This document shows positions 8,465-17,650 of a DNA stretch of 64,000 nucleotides, one piece after another. The DNA is taken from contig NZ_CDBT01000063.1 in assembly GCF_000819765.1 (NCBI RefSeq), positions 124,001-188,000 of the forward strand, written 5' to 3'. The DNA comes from Aeromonas bivalvium. Lineage in GTDB: Bacteria > Pseudomonadota > Gammaproteobacteria > Enterobacterales > Aeromonadaceae. The notes beneath the pieces are model-generated. The model saw nothing but the letters and a program-made list of their open reading frames with translations. It was not told where the DNA came from and made no database searches. A program made the translations under genes and the position numbers. The stretch's first letter is position 1. Each line of letters begins with the position of its first letter.

Positions 8465-8753
8465 GCCAGACGCAGCGTGCTCAAACCGGACTCACCAACT
8501 CCTTCATCAGTTCCTTCAACCAGATCAACGCCGGTTGCTGGGCATGGTGCCTGAGTGTGCCAGACGCAGCGGGCTCAAACCGGGCTCACTAACTCCTTCA
8601 TCAGCTCTTTCAACCAGATCAAGGCCGGTTGCTGCGCGTGGTGCCTGAGTGTGCCAGACGCAGCGGTCTCAAACCGGGCTCACCAACTCCTTCATCAGCT
8701 CTTTCAACCAGATCAAGGCCGGCTGCTGCGCATGGACCGGGTGCCAGACGCAG
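8465..8753. repeat. 94-bp tandem repeat derived from the 3' end of the LysR gene
   Basis: Copies start at 8465, 8559 and 8653 (94, 94 and 90 bases), with a partial fourth at 8743. The third copy is the last ~75 coding bases of the LysR gene plus its stop; the first two are extra, diverged copies lying beyond the stop. Each keeps the motif CCAACTCCTTCATCAG and a TCA stop complement. Confidence 0.88.
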
Positions 8754-9580
8754 TTGAGATGATAATCGGGCACGTCTTCCGGTAGCGGCAGGCTTTTCAG
8801 CGGCCAGTGGTTGGCGAGCAGCTCGGCCACCATGCTCGGCAGCACCAGCAGGTGGTCGCTCTGGCTGACGATGGCGGCGGCGGACATATAACTCTGGCTG
8901 TTGACCGAGATGGTGCGGCTGTGCCCCAGGCTCTGCAAATAGCGGTCGAGGCTCGCCTCGGAGGTGCCGAGCGGCGAGTGGAACACATGGGGCATCTCGA
9001 TAAGCTGATCGAGGGTGATGCGCTCCTCCTCCAGCTCCAGGGTGGCGCGCACCAGCCCGGCCAGGGGCTCGGTGAGCCAGGTCTCCTTGCCCAGATACCC
9101 CGGCACCTGCATGTACTCGTCAAACCCCAATACCAGGTCTATCTCGCCGCTCGCCAGCTCCGCCTCCGGCAAGGTGTCGCGCAGGATGCGGATCTCTATG
9201 GTGACCCCGGGCGCCAGCTTACTGAGGCGCTGGATGAGCGGCGGGATCAGCACGCACTCCACGTAGTCCGTGGTGCAGAGCACGAAGCGGCGCTTCGACT
9301 GGCGCGGGTCGAACTCGTCCTCCTCGCTGAGCTGCTGCTCCAGCAGCCGCAGTGCCTGCTGCACCCCCAGATGCAGCCGCTGGGCCCGGGAGGTCGGCAG
9401 CATCCCCTGGGGCGTGCGCACCAGCAGCGGATCGTCAAAGAAGGCCCGCAGGCGATTGAGGGCATGGCTCATGGCGGGCTGGCTGATAAAGAGCGACTCG
9501 GCGGCGCGGGTCACACTCCCTTGTGTCATCAGGGCGTCAAGGGCGAGCAGCAGATTGAGGTCGAGCTGGTGCAGTTTCAT
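8669..9580 (-). CDS. LysR family transcriptional regulator
   Basis: A 303-aa regulator. The N-terminal winged helix ([43 protein letters not shown]) is followed by a two-lobed effector domain. The start is the ATG at 9580 (MKLHQLDLN); longer readings lack family resemblance. It is divergent from agmatine deiminase with an inverted repeat between them, so it may control that gene, perhaps responding to agmatine or a polyamine. This is inferred from position only. Its 3' end has been tandemly copied into the downstream spacer. Confidence 0.92.
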   Translation of the reverse strand: MKLHQLDLNLLLALDALMTQGSVTRAAESLFISQPAMSHALNRLRAFFDDPLLVRTPQGMLPTSRAQRLHLGVQQALRLLEQQLSEEDEFDPRQSKRRFVLCTTDYVECVLIPPLIQRLSKLAPGVTIEIRILRDTLPEAELASGEIDLVLGFDEYMQVPGYLGKETWLTEPLAGLVRATLELEEERITLDQLIEMPHVFHSPLGTSEASLDRYLQSLGHSRTISVNSQSYMSAAAIVSQSDHLLVLPSMVAELLANHWPLKSLPLPEDVPDYHLNCVWHPVHAQQPALIWLKELMKELVSPV

Positions 9581-9611
9581 GGGGGGATTATTCGCCGTGT
9601 TTATGGGACAA

Positions 9612-9635
9612 TCCATCCTATTCATTTGATGGATG
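9612..9635. promoter_or_regulatory. Candidate LysR operator
   Basis: A perfect inverted repeat ATCCATC (9612-9618) / GATGGAT (9629-9635) with a 10-base spacer lies between the divergent LysR and aguA start codons. Confidence 0.6.
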
Positions 9636-9726
9636 GGCACGCAACTTCTTACACTGCGACCCACTGTTATTTTTCCAGGGTTCCCAGGTAAATCGGGGGG
9701 CCTCAATCCATGCAAGGAGCCTTGCG

Positions 9727-10824
9727 ATGAGCATCAAGACCATCAACTCCATTCCGGCCGCCGACGGCTTCACCATGCCCGCCGAGTGGGCGCACCAGCA
9801 GGCCGTCTGGATGATCTGGCCGTTCCGCCCGGACAACTGGCGCGTCGCCGGTCGCTTCGCGCAAGAGACCTTCGCCAAGGTGGCGGATGCCATCGGGCAA
9901 GCCACCCCGGTCTTTATGGGGGTGCCGGCCCAGTTTATGGAGCAGGCCCGCGCCATCATGCCCGCCCACGTCACCCTGGTAGAGATGGCCAGCGATGACT
10001 GCTGGGCCCGCGACACAGGCCCGACCGTGGTCACCAACGCCGCTGGCGAGTGCCGTGGTGTGGACTGGGGCTTCAACGCCTGGGGCGGTCACAAGGGCGG
10101 TCTCTACTACCCCTGGGATCAGGATGAAAAGGTGGCGGCCCAGATGCTGGAGCAGCACGGCATGGATCGCTACGCCGCGCCGCTCATTCTGGAAGGGGGC
10201 TCCATCCATGTGGATGGCGAAGGCACCTGCATGACCACCGCCGAGTGCCTGCTCAACGAAAACCGCAACCCGCACCTGAGCAAAGCGCAGATCGAAGCTC
10301 ACCTGCGCGACTATCTGGGTGTCACCAGCTTTATCTGGCTGGACGAAGGCGTCTACATGGACGAGACCGACGGCCACATCGACAACATGTGCTGCTTCGT
10401 GCGCCCGGGTGAAGTGGCCCTGCACTGGACCGACGATGAGACTGATCCCCAGTACGCCCGCTCCCTGGCCGCCCTCAAGGTGCTGGAAGCGGCGGTGGAC
10501 GCCAAGGGTCGCAAGCTGAAAATCTGGAAGCTGCCCCAGCCGGGCCCGCTGTTCTGCACCGAGGAAGAGTCCGCCGGCGTCGAGAGCGGCAGCGGTGTGC
10601 CGCGCGAGGCAGAAGGCCGTCTGGCCGGCTCCTACGTGAACTTCCTTATCACCAACGATCGCATCGTCTACCCGCTGCTGGATGCCGCCACCGATGGCGA
10701 AGCCCAGCGCATTCTGGAAGAGATCTTCCCGGATCACACCGTGGTCGGCGTGCCGGCCCGCGAGATCCTGCTGGGCGGTGGCAATATCCACTGCATTACC
10801 CAGCAGATCCCTTCTGGCAAATAA
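9727..10824 (+). CDS. aguA: Agmatine deiminase
   Basis: A 365-aa enzyme that hydrolyses agmatine to N-carbamoylputrescine and ammonia in the arginine decarboxylase route to putrescine. It is a guanidino-group-modifying beta/alpha propeller. The catalytic Cys is in the C-terminal [11 protein letters not shown]. Family landmarks [35 protein letters not shown] and DETDGHIDN (substrate Asp/His) are all present. AAGGAG precedes the ATG. The usual partner, N-carbamoylputrescine amidase (aguB), is not adjacent; the downstream amidase belongs to a different family. Confidence 0.95.
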   Translation: MSIKTINSIPAADGFTMPAEWAHQQAVWMIWPFRPDNWRVAGRFAQETFAKVADAIGQATPVFMGVPAQFMEQARAIMPAHVTLVEMASDDCWARDTGPTVVTNAAGECRGVDWGFNAWGGHKGGLYYPWDQDEKVAAQMLEQHGMDRYAAPLILEGGSIHVDGEGTCMTTAECLLNENRNPHLSKAQIEAHLRDYLGVTSFIWLDEGVYMDETDGHIDNMCCFVRPGEVALHWTDDETDPQYARSLAALKVLEAAVDAKGRKLKIWKLPQPGPLFCTEEESAGVESGSGVPREAEGRLAGSYVNFLITNDRIVYPLLDAATDGEAQRILEEIFPDHTVVGVPAREILLGGGNIHCITQQIPSGK

Positions 10825-10987
10825 GAACCGGATGACGATCCTGCTGCGAGGCCGTGATCAAGGCTTATGTGCTGCTCGGAAGCCTCACGTATGTTTATAC
10901 GCTCCGGTTCCTGTGCTGCTCTTCACCTTGCTGACGACCTCTCGCGACGGGTCGTAAACCGGTTTACGCCAGCCGAGGTTGGTATTC

Positions 10988-11010
10988 AAAACCCCACGCC
11001 GTGGGGTTTT
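10988..11010 (+). terminator. Rho-independent terminator after aguA
   Basis: Stem AAAACCCCAC/GTGGGGTTTT with a GCC loop. It lies 163 bases after the aguA stop, in a spacer (10825-11090) with no other recognisable feature. Confidence 0.85.
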
Positions 11011-11090
11011 ATCCCTTGATGGTGTGATGGTCGCAGGCGCCGATGCGGCGATCATCATGACAAACAGTCACCCTTCTACAGGAGATCAAC

Positions 11091-12794
11091 ATGATCGAAG
11101 TGACAGAGGTTTCCATTGCCGAGCTGCGCGGTGCGCTCGAATCAGGCCGCACCACAGCGGTCGAACTGGTCGAGGCCTATCTGGCGCGGATCAAAGCCTA
11201 TGACGGCCCCGAGACACAAACCCGCCTCAACGCCGTGGTGGTGCCCAACCCCGATGCCCTGAAAGAGGCGCAAGATTCTGACGCCCGCCGCGCCCGTGGC
11301 GAGACCCTGGGGCCGCTCGACGGCATCCCCTACACCGCCAAGGACAGCTATCTGGTCAAGGGGCTGACTGCCGCCTCCGGCAGCCCGGCTTTCAAGGATC
11401 TGGTGGCCCAGCGCGATGCCTTTACCGTGGAGCGGCTGCGCGCCGCCGGTGCCATCTGTCTTGGCAAGACCAATATGCCGCCGATGGCCAATGGCGGCAT
11501 GCAGCGCGGCGTCTATGGCCGTGCCGAGAGCCCCTACAACGCCGACTACCTGACCGCGCCCTTTGCCTCCGGCTCCTCCAACGGTGCCGGTACCTCCACC
11601 GCGGCCAGCTTCGCCGCCTTCGGTCTCGCCGAAGAGACCTGGTCGAGCGGCCGGGGCCCTGCCTCCAACAACGGCCTCTGTGCATACACTCCGTCCCGTG
11701 GCGTCATCTCGGTGCGCGGCAACTGGCCCCTGACCCCGACCATGGATGTGGTGGTGCCCTATGCCCGCACCATGAACGATCTCTTGGAAGTGCTCGACGT
11801 AGTGGTCGCCGACGATGCCGAGACTCGTGGCGATCTGTGGCGCCTGCAGCCCTGGGTCAAGATCCCCAAGGCGTCCGAGGTGCGTCCGGCCTCCTACCTT
11901 GAGCTCGCCGCCAAGCCCGACGCCCTCAAGGGCAAGCGCTTCGGCGTGCCGCGCATGTTTATCAACAAGGATGAACTGGCCGGCACCAGCGACAACCCCG
12001 GCATCGGCGGCCCGACCGGTCAGCGCATCCATACCCGCCAGAGCGTGATTGCCCTGTGGGAGCAGGCCCGTCAGGCGCTGGAAGCCGCTGGCGCCGAAGT
12101 CATCGAAGTGGACTTCCCGCTGGTCTCCAACTGCGAAGGGGACAGACCCGGCGCGCCGACCGTGTTCAATCGCGGCATCGTGAGCCCGGAGTTCCTCAAC
12201 GACGAGCTGTGGGAACTCTCCGGCTGGGCGTTCGACGACTTCCTGCGCGCCAACGGCGATCCCAAGTTGAACAAGCTGGCAGACGTCGATGGCCCCCAGA
12301 TCTTCCCCCACGATCCGGGCACCCTGCCAAACCGCGAGGGGGATCTGGCGGCGGGCATGGACGAGTACGTCAATATGGCCAAGCGCGGCCTGAAATCCTG
12401 GGACGAGATTGCATCGGTGCCGGACGGCCTGCGCGGTCTGGAGCAGACCCGCAAGCTGGATCTGGAAGACTGGATGGACGGGCTCAAGCTCGATGCCGTG
12501 CTGTTCCCCACCGTCGCCGATGTGGGTCCGGCCGATGCGGATGTGAATCCGGCCTCAGCCGATATCGCCTGGAGCAACGGTATCTGGGTCGCCAACGGCA
12601 ACCTCGCCATTCGCCACCTCGGCGTGCCGACCGTCACCGTCCCCATGGGCATCATGGCCGATATCGGTATGCCGGTGGGGCTGACCTTCGCCGGTCGCGC
12701 CTATGACGACAACAACCTGCTGCGCGTCGCCTCGGCCTTCGAGTCCACCGGCAGCAAGCGTATGGTACCGCCGCGGACGCCGCCGTTGGGGTGA
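11091..12794 (+). CDS. Amidase signature family enzyme
   Basis: A 567-aa Ser-cisSer-Lys hydrolase of amides. Catalytic residues can be placed: Lys84 (PYTAKDSY), cis-Ser at 162-163 (ASGSSNGAG) and nucleophile Ser186 (EETWSSGRGPASNNG). The usual GTDxGGSxR is altered to EETWSSGR, a variant of a sub-branch of the family; Ser and Arg are kept. No signal peptide is visible, so it is cytoplasmic. ACAGGAGAT precedes the ATG. The substrate is unknown. It follows aguA but is separated by a terminator, so it is a separate unit. Confidence 0.9.
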   Translation: MIEVTEVSIAELRGALESGRTTAVELVEAYLARIKAYDGPETQTRLNAVVVPNPDALKEAQDSDARRARGETLGPLDGIPYTAKDSYLVKGLTAASGSPAFKDLVAQRDAFTVERLRAAGAICLGKTNMPPMANGGMQRGVYGRAESPYNADYLTAPFASGSSNGAGTSTAASFAAFGLAEETWSSGRGPASNNGLCAYTPSRGVISVRGNWPLTPTMDVVVPYARTMNDLLEVLDVVVADDAETRGDLWRLQPWVKIPKASEVRPASYLELAAKPDALKGKRFGVPRMFINKDELAGTSDNPGIGGPTGQRIHTRQSVIALWEQARQALEAAGAEVIEVDFPLVSNCEGDRPGAPTVFNRGIVSPEFLNDELWELSGWAFDDFLRANGDPKLNKLADVDGPQIFPHDPGTLPNREGDLAAGMDEYVNMAKRGLKSWDEIASVPDGLRGLEQTRKLDLEDWMDGLKLDAVLFPTVADVGPADADVNPASADIAWSNGIWVANGNLAIRHLGVPTVTVPMGIMADIGMPVGLTFAGRAYDDNNLLRVASAFESTGSKRMVPPRTPPLG

Positions 12795-12855
12795 TAACTA
12801 GATCTGTACAATCTGTACATACAAAATATCTGGGGAGTTGAGTGATGATCGGAAT

Positions 12856-12886
12856 AAAATCACCCGCTGCTACGGTAGGTGATTTT
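12856..12886 (+). terminator. Probable terminator of the amidase gene
   Basis: Stem AAAATCACC/GGTGATTTT around a 13-base loop, followed by ATTTATAT, 60 bases past the stop. Confidence 0.65.
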
Positions 12887-13021
12887 ATTTATATGTATGG
12901 AGATGATTATAGAAATCATTTAAGTGGTAATAAACAGGTATGAGAAATGGAGCATTTAGTATCCCTCAGATAATACTTGCTACCCTTATCATCCTAGTTA
13001 ATCAATGGCTTTTATATTGTT

Positions 13022-13054
13022 ATGCAAGTTATTTTATGGAAAAATAACTTGCAT
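13022..13054. terminator. Perfect 14-bp inverted repeat, probable terminator of the AT-rich gene
   Basis: Arms ATGCAAGTTATTTT (13022-13035) and AAAATAACTTGCAT (13041-13054) are exact complements around ATGGA, 14 bases past the 3' end of the minus-strand gene. The T-rich inner arms fit a terminator, although no separate U-tract follows. Confidence 0.55.
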
Positions 13055-13068
13055 GTTTTCATATATAA

Positions 13069-14736
13069 TTATTTTTCCAATAATTGTGAAAGTTCATTTT
13101 CATATAATTCATTTAAATCATATCGCTCTTGTAACTCTCCAAAGTCTGCCCATCTTTTAGTACCAATACCAATAAGGTTAGCTCCATAATAACTAAAGAA
13201 AGAAGAGTGGTGATTCTGTTTTGTGATTGCATCCATGCAAGCCCTAACAATAATTTGCCGTTCAACAGTTGACATATCTTCACCATATAAATTAATCATT
13301 GGTAACCACTCATAAAGTGCACGGCAGTTATCGAAAACAAAAAGATCTAGATACATATCTCTAGTTTTAGCTTTGTATTTTGCTCTCCAGAGTGAATTAG
13401 TATTGGCATGGTAAGCATTTCCAAGATGATTAAGTGCCAACTCAATCCATAGATGGGGTAGAGGCACATCACAGAAAACGCCACCATGAGGATCTTTTAG
13501 TGCATGTATAACTTTGTTTATTGATTTTGATAGGTCCTCTGACAAAATATCCTCATATGAATATTTTGCTGTTCTCAAAAGATCATAATGTTTTACACCA
13601 TCAAAAACAGAGAGTTGTTTGTTTTTTGTGATGAATTGCTGATGCCAGTATTTAGATAAACTATCTTCTGAATCTTTTAGGCGGATTAAAAAATTCCATA
13701 TAGGGTAATCTTCATGGTTCTCAAAAACTTCACCTCCCTTTGGGAGTTCTTCATTTTCATAGTCAGGCATCGTTTCCATCTGCACTATGCTATTTTTGAT
13801 ATTCACATCGCTTTTACTGAAAAACATGTTTTTCAGTGTAGTGTTATTTCCAACCCTTAAAATTGGTTGGATATAACTGGCCATAATTGTGGGGTAATGC
13901 GTAGAAAATGCATTGTAGGCGCATTCGAAGTTCTGTTTTATAAGCTCTTTGAAACTTTTGTCATCTTCGTCTTCGTCTTCGTCTTCGTCTTCGTCTTCGT
14001 CTTCGTCTTCGTCTTCGTCGTCTGAAATATACCCATGACAGTCTGCCCCTTCCACAAAAAATGAATCACTCATATCCCCTGAGTAGATGGAATTCTCTAG
14101 AAATGGATGGCTTCGAAAGTATGAGGCTAAGAAGTTGATGTTCTCATCTGTTTTTTCTGGTAATGAACTGTTAATTACAAGAATGCCTAAGTCACTGAGG
14201 GCGTCATGTTCAAAAACAGCGTTTATTGTTAGTAGTGGTTTAGCTTCCTTGCTAAAAAGAGGTGCGGTAAAATCAAGGTATATAATGTCAAACTTGAATG
14301 ACGTTATACTCATTAGTTGGGCAATTGCACCTTTAAATATCTTTAGTGTGGGATACTTATCTCTAACACTTTTCAATGCAGCTGAATAGGATTTTGTATC
14401 AGCTTCAATTGCCCACACATTCTCTATTTGAATGCCTAGTTCCAACATAATAGACAAGTCATTTTCTGGTTCAGGTCCACAAAGATATGCAATTTTTAAT
14501 TGTTGTGGTGATTTGCTACTATATAGTCCATTTGAAAAAGACACCCATGAATCAATAAATCTTTCCTCGGGTTGACAGTTTTTCAGCTGCTCATCGAAAG
14601 CATAATCCCATAGACGTCTAATATAATTAGTATCTAATATTTTTTGTTTTTCTCTGTCAACAGTCAGCTTTCTTACTGCTCGTGACCAGACTTCTATTCT
14701 ACTTTGCTCTTTTATGTCCTGGGTATAAGTTAACAT
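13069..14736 (-). CDS. Uncharacterised AT-rich protein with methyltransferase-like Rossmann core
   Basis: A 555-aa protein I do not recognise as a named family. Residues 79-160 read like a class I SAM-dependent methyltransferase: a glycine-containing first strand KIAYLCGPEPEND (81-93), an acidic pair after the second strand (AIEAD, 109-113), and FDIIYLDFTAP (149-159), which resembles the IDxDP-type motif of some RNA/DNA methyltransferases. Residues 239-257 are an Asp/Glu alternating tract encoded by a hexanucleotide repeat. The C-terminal 300 residues are unassigned. No signal peptide or membrane segment is seen. Base composition is far lower in GC than both flanks and it is next to a transposase, so recent acquisition is likely. 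Confidence 0.8.
   Translation of the reverse strand: MLTYTQDIKEQSRIEVWSRAVRKLTVDREKQKILDTNYIRRLWDYAFDEQLKNCQPEERFIDSWVSFSNGLYSSKSPQQLKIAYLCGPEPENDLSIMLELGIQIENVWAIEADTKSYSAALKSVRDKYPTLKIFKGAIAQLMSITSFKFDIIYLDFTAPLFSKEAKPLLTINAVFEHDALSDLGILVINSSLPEKTDENINFLASYFRSHPFLENSIYSGDMSDSFFVEGADCHGYISDDEDEDEDEDEDEDEDEDEDDKSFKELIKQNFECAYNAFSTHYPTIMASYIQPILRVGNNTTLKNMFFSKSDVNIKNSIVQMETMPDYENEELPKGGEVFENHEDYPIWNFLIRLKDSEDSLSKYWHQQFITKNKQLSVFDGVKHYDLLRTAKYSYEDILSEDLSKSINKVIHALKDPHGGVFCDVPLPHLWIELALNHLGNAYHANTNSLWRAKYKAKTRDMYLDLFVFDNCRALYEWLPMINLYGEDMSTVERQIIVRACMDAITKQNHHSSFFSYYGANLIGIGTKRWADFGELQERYDLNELYENELSQLLEK
13965..14018 (-). repeat. In-frame hexanucleotide repeat (CTTCGT)9 encoding Asp-Glu
   Basis: Nine perfect CTTCGT units on the plus strand, read as alternating GAC and GAA codons on the minus strand. 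Each unit gained or lost would add or remove two acidic residues without a frameshift. Confidence 0.95.
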
Positions 14737-14967
14737 TTTCTACTCTATTGGTGGGGGATGTATGGATGATATGAGGTATTCTACCTTATGTTGGGATTTC
14801 TATGAATCCCTTTTGTTGGCGATTTTATTGTATCCATTACGAGTGTTTTTGGATTTCCTGTCACATCACTTTCGGTTTTTCCACAATGCTCCCTACATTG
14901 CCAACCGTACTTTCTGTCGTGGTCTCTTCCGGGACTTCACCCAGACTTCACACAACAAGAAAATCTG

Positions 14968-14985
14968 GGACACCCACCTTTTCCA
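14968..14985. repeat. REP-like motif copy upstream of the transposase
   Basis: GGGACACCCACCTTTTCC lies 60 bases before the transposase start. Its complement (GAGGTGGGTGTCCC and variants) recurs at 16185, 16220, 17844, 17876 and 17934. The rest of the 14737-15045 spacer holds no gene. Confidence 0.6.
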
Positions 14986-15045
14986 GGCTTTGACAGGGTT
15001 CGTGTACTGAGCTTGGCTTACGTCGTGATACTGGAGGAAAGCCCC

Positions 15046-15996
15046 ATGACCATTGCCCGTTCACGTCAAATCAGTCTGGAAGATACGCCCTATTACCATG
15101 TGGTCAGTCGCTGTGTGCGGCGGGCCTTCCTGTGTGGGGAAGATAGTCATTCGGGCCAGACTTATGAGCACCGGCGGCAGTGGGTGGTCGACAAGCTGGG
15201 CTTGCTCTCGCAGGTATTCGCCATCGAGATCTGCGCCTATGCGGTGATGAGCAATCACTATCATCTGGTGCTCAAGGTGGCACCCGATAAAGCCAAGGGC
15301 TGGAGTGATCGCGAGGTGGCGGAGCGCTGGGCCGTTTTGTTCCAATGGCCTCCTTTGCTGCACCGCTGGTATCAGGAGGAAGCACTCCTGGTCCCGGAAC
15401 AAGCCGTGGTGCAGTCGCTGATAGCACAATGGCGCGAACGCCTTTATTCCATCAGCTGGTTGGTGCGTCTGCTGAATGAATCCCTGGCTCGTCAAGCCAA
15501 TCAGGAGGATGGTTGTAAAGGCCACTTCTGGGAGGGGCGCTTTAAGAGCCAGGCATTGCTGACTGAAACAGCTCTGCTTTCTTGTATGACATATGTGGAT
15601 CTCAACCCGGTTCGGGCGGGTATTGCTGATATGCCAGAAGAGAGTGACTACACCAGTATCAAGCAGCGAATTGAAGATTCGACAGAGGATGCAAAACCTG
15701 TCCTGCGGCTGCTCCCTTTTTCAGCCAAGAATGAATCCGAGGCGCTGCCTTGCGGTTTTGCCGACTATCTGACCCTGGTGGATTGGACTGGGAGGGCCAT
15801 CAGAGCCGACAAGCGAGGATATATTCCCGCCGCCCTGGCTCCCATCATGCAGCGCCTTGGATTGGGTGAATCACAGTGGCTGAGGCAGGTAGCCCTGTTT
15901 CGACGTCGAGGCATCAGAGTGGTCGGCGACAAGCGCTGTTGCCAGCGATATGCCGAACATTGTGGTCAAACACGATGTTACCAACCCCGGTTATAG
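15046..15996 (+). CDS. REP-associated/IS200-like Y1 transposase (RAYT)
   Basis: A 316-aa protein of the transposase IS200-like family. The HUH metal-binding motif is HYH at 71-73 (AVMSNHYHLVLKV), followed by RLLNESLARQANQEDGCKGHFWEGRFKSQALL and CMTYVDLNPVRAGI, the signature C-terminal block. The helix where the catalytic Tyr usually sits (RLLNESLARQAN) shows none, so the active residue may differ. GGAGGAA precedes the ATG at 15046. It is a single gene without IS ends, as expected for domesticated RAYTs that move REP palindromes. It has normal GC, unlike the AT-rich gene beside it. Confidence 0.9.
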   Translation: MTIARSRQISLEDTPYYHVVSRCVRRAFLCGEDSHSGQTYEHRRQWVVDKLGLLSQVFAIEICAYAVMSNHYHLVLKVAPDKAKGWSDREVAERWAVLFQWPPLLHRWYQEEALLVPEQAVVQSLIAQWRERLYSISWLVRLLNESLARQANQEDGCKGHFWEGRFKSQALLTETALLSCMTYVDLNPVRAGIADMPEESDYTSIKQRIEDSTEDAKPVLRLLPFSAKNESEALPCGFADYLTLVDWTGRAIRADKRGYIPAALAPIMQRLGLGESQWLRQVALFRRRGIRVVGDKRCCQRYAEHCGQTRCYQPRL

Positions 15997-16102
15997 CAAT
16001 CGCGTCTGTGTTGATTGTTATCGGATATCAACTCCTGGCGAGGGGGGGGCAGATGACGCCCGATAGGCTACTTTTGCCGCATTCTAACGAAATATCCTAG
16101 CC

Positions 16103-16230
16103 GCGCCTCATCAGGCAAGAGGCGCGCTTGAGTTTGCAGGTGTGCCTAGAAGCAACATCATCTGAGTTCATCGTTCATCCATTTGGTGGATGTCCTAAGA
16201 AAAACGGATTTATTGATTCGATGGATGTCC
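16103..16230. repeat. Hairpin and two REP-like motif copies downstream of the transposase
   Basis: A stem GCGCCTC/GAGGCGC (16103-16125) may end the transposase transcript. Two copies of the motif follow (GGTGGATGTCC at 16185-16195 and GATGGATGTCC at 16220-16230). Nothing else is seen in the gene-free stretch 15997-16336. Confidence 0.5.
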
Positions 16231-16336
16231 TGAAGGATTGGAGGCCTGTTCCACTCAAGGGGGCCCGTGCCCGCCTGTCTCCCAGTTCCCCTAATATCAA
16301 TCGGCAGCCAATGGCTGAATGCGTCGGGCTGATCCG

Positions 16337-17650
16337 TCAACGGAAGCGAAACAGCTCCCGGTGCAGCGGGGTGGCCAGATGGGCATCCAGAGTCTGGGCC
16401 ATGGGCTCGGGGCCGCAGAACCACACCGGGGTGTGCTGGCGCTCACCCAGGGCGGCCAGATCCAGTCGACCGCGCTCGGACTCCAGGTGCAGCCGGTAGT
16501 CGACCCCGGCCCGGCGGCACAGATCGGCCAGATGAGCGTGATAGGGGGCGGCCTCGACGCTGGGGGCGCATTGCAGCAAGGTGGTGCCGGGGCGTGTCTC
16601 GCCATTGCGCACCAGGGCCTCCAGCCAGGCGACGAAGGGGGTGATGCCGATACCTGCGCCCATCCAGAGCGCGGGGGCCGGATCTGGCAGGGCGAAGGCA
16701 CCATAGGGGCCGGTCACGATGACCGCATCGCCAACCCTGAGGTGACTGTGCAGCCAGCGGGTGTGATCCCCTAGGGCGCGCACCGCCAGGGTCAGGGTGC
16801 GGCAGTCTGCCGAGACATCGACCAGGGTGTATGGGTGAGGCTCGCCGCGCCCGGCGAAGTCGAAGAAGGCGAACTGCCCGGGGCGATAGCCGTGCAGGGG
16901 AGAGGCCAGGGCGACCCGGATCTCCAGGGTTCGTTCATCCAGAGGGGTGAGGGTGCTCACCCTTCCCTGGTGGCGTGCGTCCCGGCCCACCCGGCCAAAC
17001 AGGGAGTAGAGCGCCCCCAGGGCACCCACCCCGCCGCCGATAAGCAGGGTCAGGCCGACCGGGGTCAGGGCGCCGATGCGCGGCAGCAGGCATAGTCCGT
17101 GCAGCCAGCCCATCAGATAGATGATTGGGGCCAGCCGGTGGACCACCCTGAAGCGCTCGTAACGTACTACGGCGAGCAGGCTCACCACCACCAGGGCCAG
17201 CAACAGATAGAAACCCCACTCCCCCAGGGTATTGCCGAGGCTGTGCCAGAGGGCATCGTTGCCAGCACCAGCACCAGCACCAGCACCAGCACCAGCACCA
17301 GCACCAGCACCAGCACCGCGGCGCGCCGGTCGGGTCAGCCAGTCGGCGGTGACGGCCCACTTGGGCGCCTCCACCAGCAGCCAGTGGGCCATCAGGGTGC
17401 CGGTGGCCCAGAGGGCGCTGCTGCGATGCAGGTGCAACATGCGATCCAGCCCGCCGCACCAGGCTTCGAGTCTGGGAAGGCGCAGAGCCAGCAGCAGAGA
17501 GAAGGTCATGGTACCCAGACCAAGCAAGCCGGTCAGGATCAGCAATTCGTGGCGCCAGGGCCAGATGCTGTTTGGCCAGGTGGACAGGCCAGCCAGCCAA
17601 ATCAGGGTCAGCCCAAGTGGCAGTGCCCAGCTGAGGGATATGGGTTTCAT
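16337..17650 (-). CDS. Ferric reductase-like flavocytochrome
   Basis: A 437-aa membrane oxidoreductase. The N-terminal half has about six hydrophobic helices with paired His residues typical of haem ligands (MLHLHRSS...LMAHWLL and VVHRLAPIIYLMGWLHG). The C-terminal half is an FAD/NAD(P)H module: FAD site HPYTLVDVS, GPYGAFALP, nucleotide site WMGAGIGITPFVAWLE and CGPEPM. It would pass electrons from NAD(P)H through FAD and haem to an acceptor such as ferric iron. Residues ~112-130, in a loop after the third or fourth helix, are an Ala-Gly run encoded by a hexanucleotide repeat. No operon partner. Confidence 0.9.
   Translation of the reverse strand: MKPISLSWALPLGLTLIWLAGLSTWPNSIWPWRHELLILTGLLGLGTMTFSLLLALRLPRLEAWCGGLDRMLHLHRSSALWATGTLMAHWLLVEAPKWAVTADWLTRPARRGAGAGAGAGAGAGAGAGAGNDALWHSLGNTLGEWGFYLLLALVVVSLLAVVRYERFRVVHRLAPIIYLMGWLHGLCLLPRIGALTPVGLTLLIGGGVGALGALYSLFGRVGRDARHQGRVSTLTPLDERTLEIRVALASPLHGYRPGQFAFFDFAGRGEPHPYTLVDVSADCRTLTLAVRALGDHTRWLHSHLRVGDAVIVTGPYGAFALPDPAPALWMGAGIGITPFVAWLEALVRNGETRPGTTLLQCAPSVEAAPYHAHLADLCRRAGVDYRLHLESERGRLDLAALGERQHTPVWFCGPEPMAQTLDAHLATPLHRELFRFR
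17262..17315 (-). repeat. In-frame hexanucleotide repeat (CCAGCA)9 encoding Ala-Gly
   Basis: Nine perfect CCAGCA units on the plus strand, read as GCT-GGT (Ala-Gly) in the flavocytochrome gene. Length changes keep the frame. Confidence 0.95.

Noticed and set aside
11091-12794. Amidase as the N-carbamoylputrescine amidase partner of aguA
   Set aside because: It is an amidase-signature enzyme with Ser-Ser-Lys, whereas AguB is a nitrilase-fold Cys enzyme; a terminator also separates them.
15046-15996. A complete insertion sequence around the transposase
   Set aside because: No inverted or direct terminal repeats flank it; only REP-like motif copies are found.
17262-17315. Plus-strand coding of the CCAGCA repeat
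   Set aside because: The minus-strand frame belongs to a full flavocytochrome with both domains intact, so the plus-strand readings are shadows.
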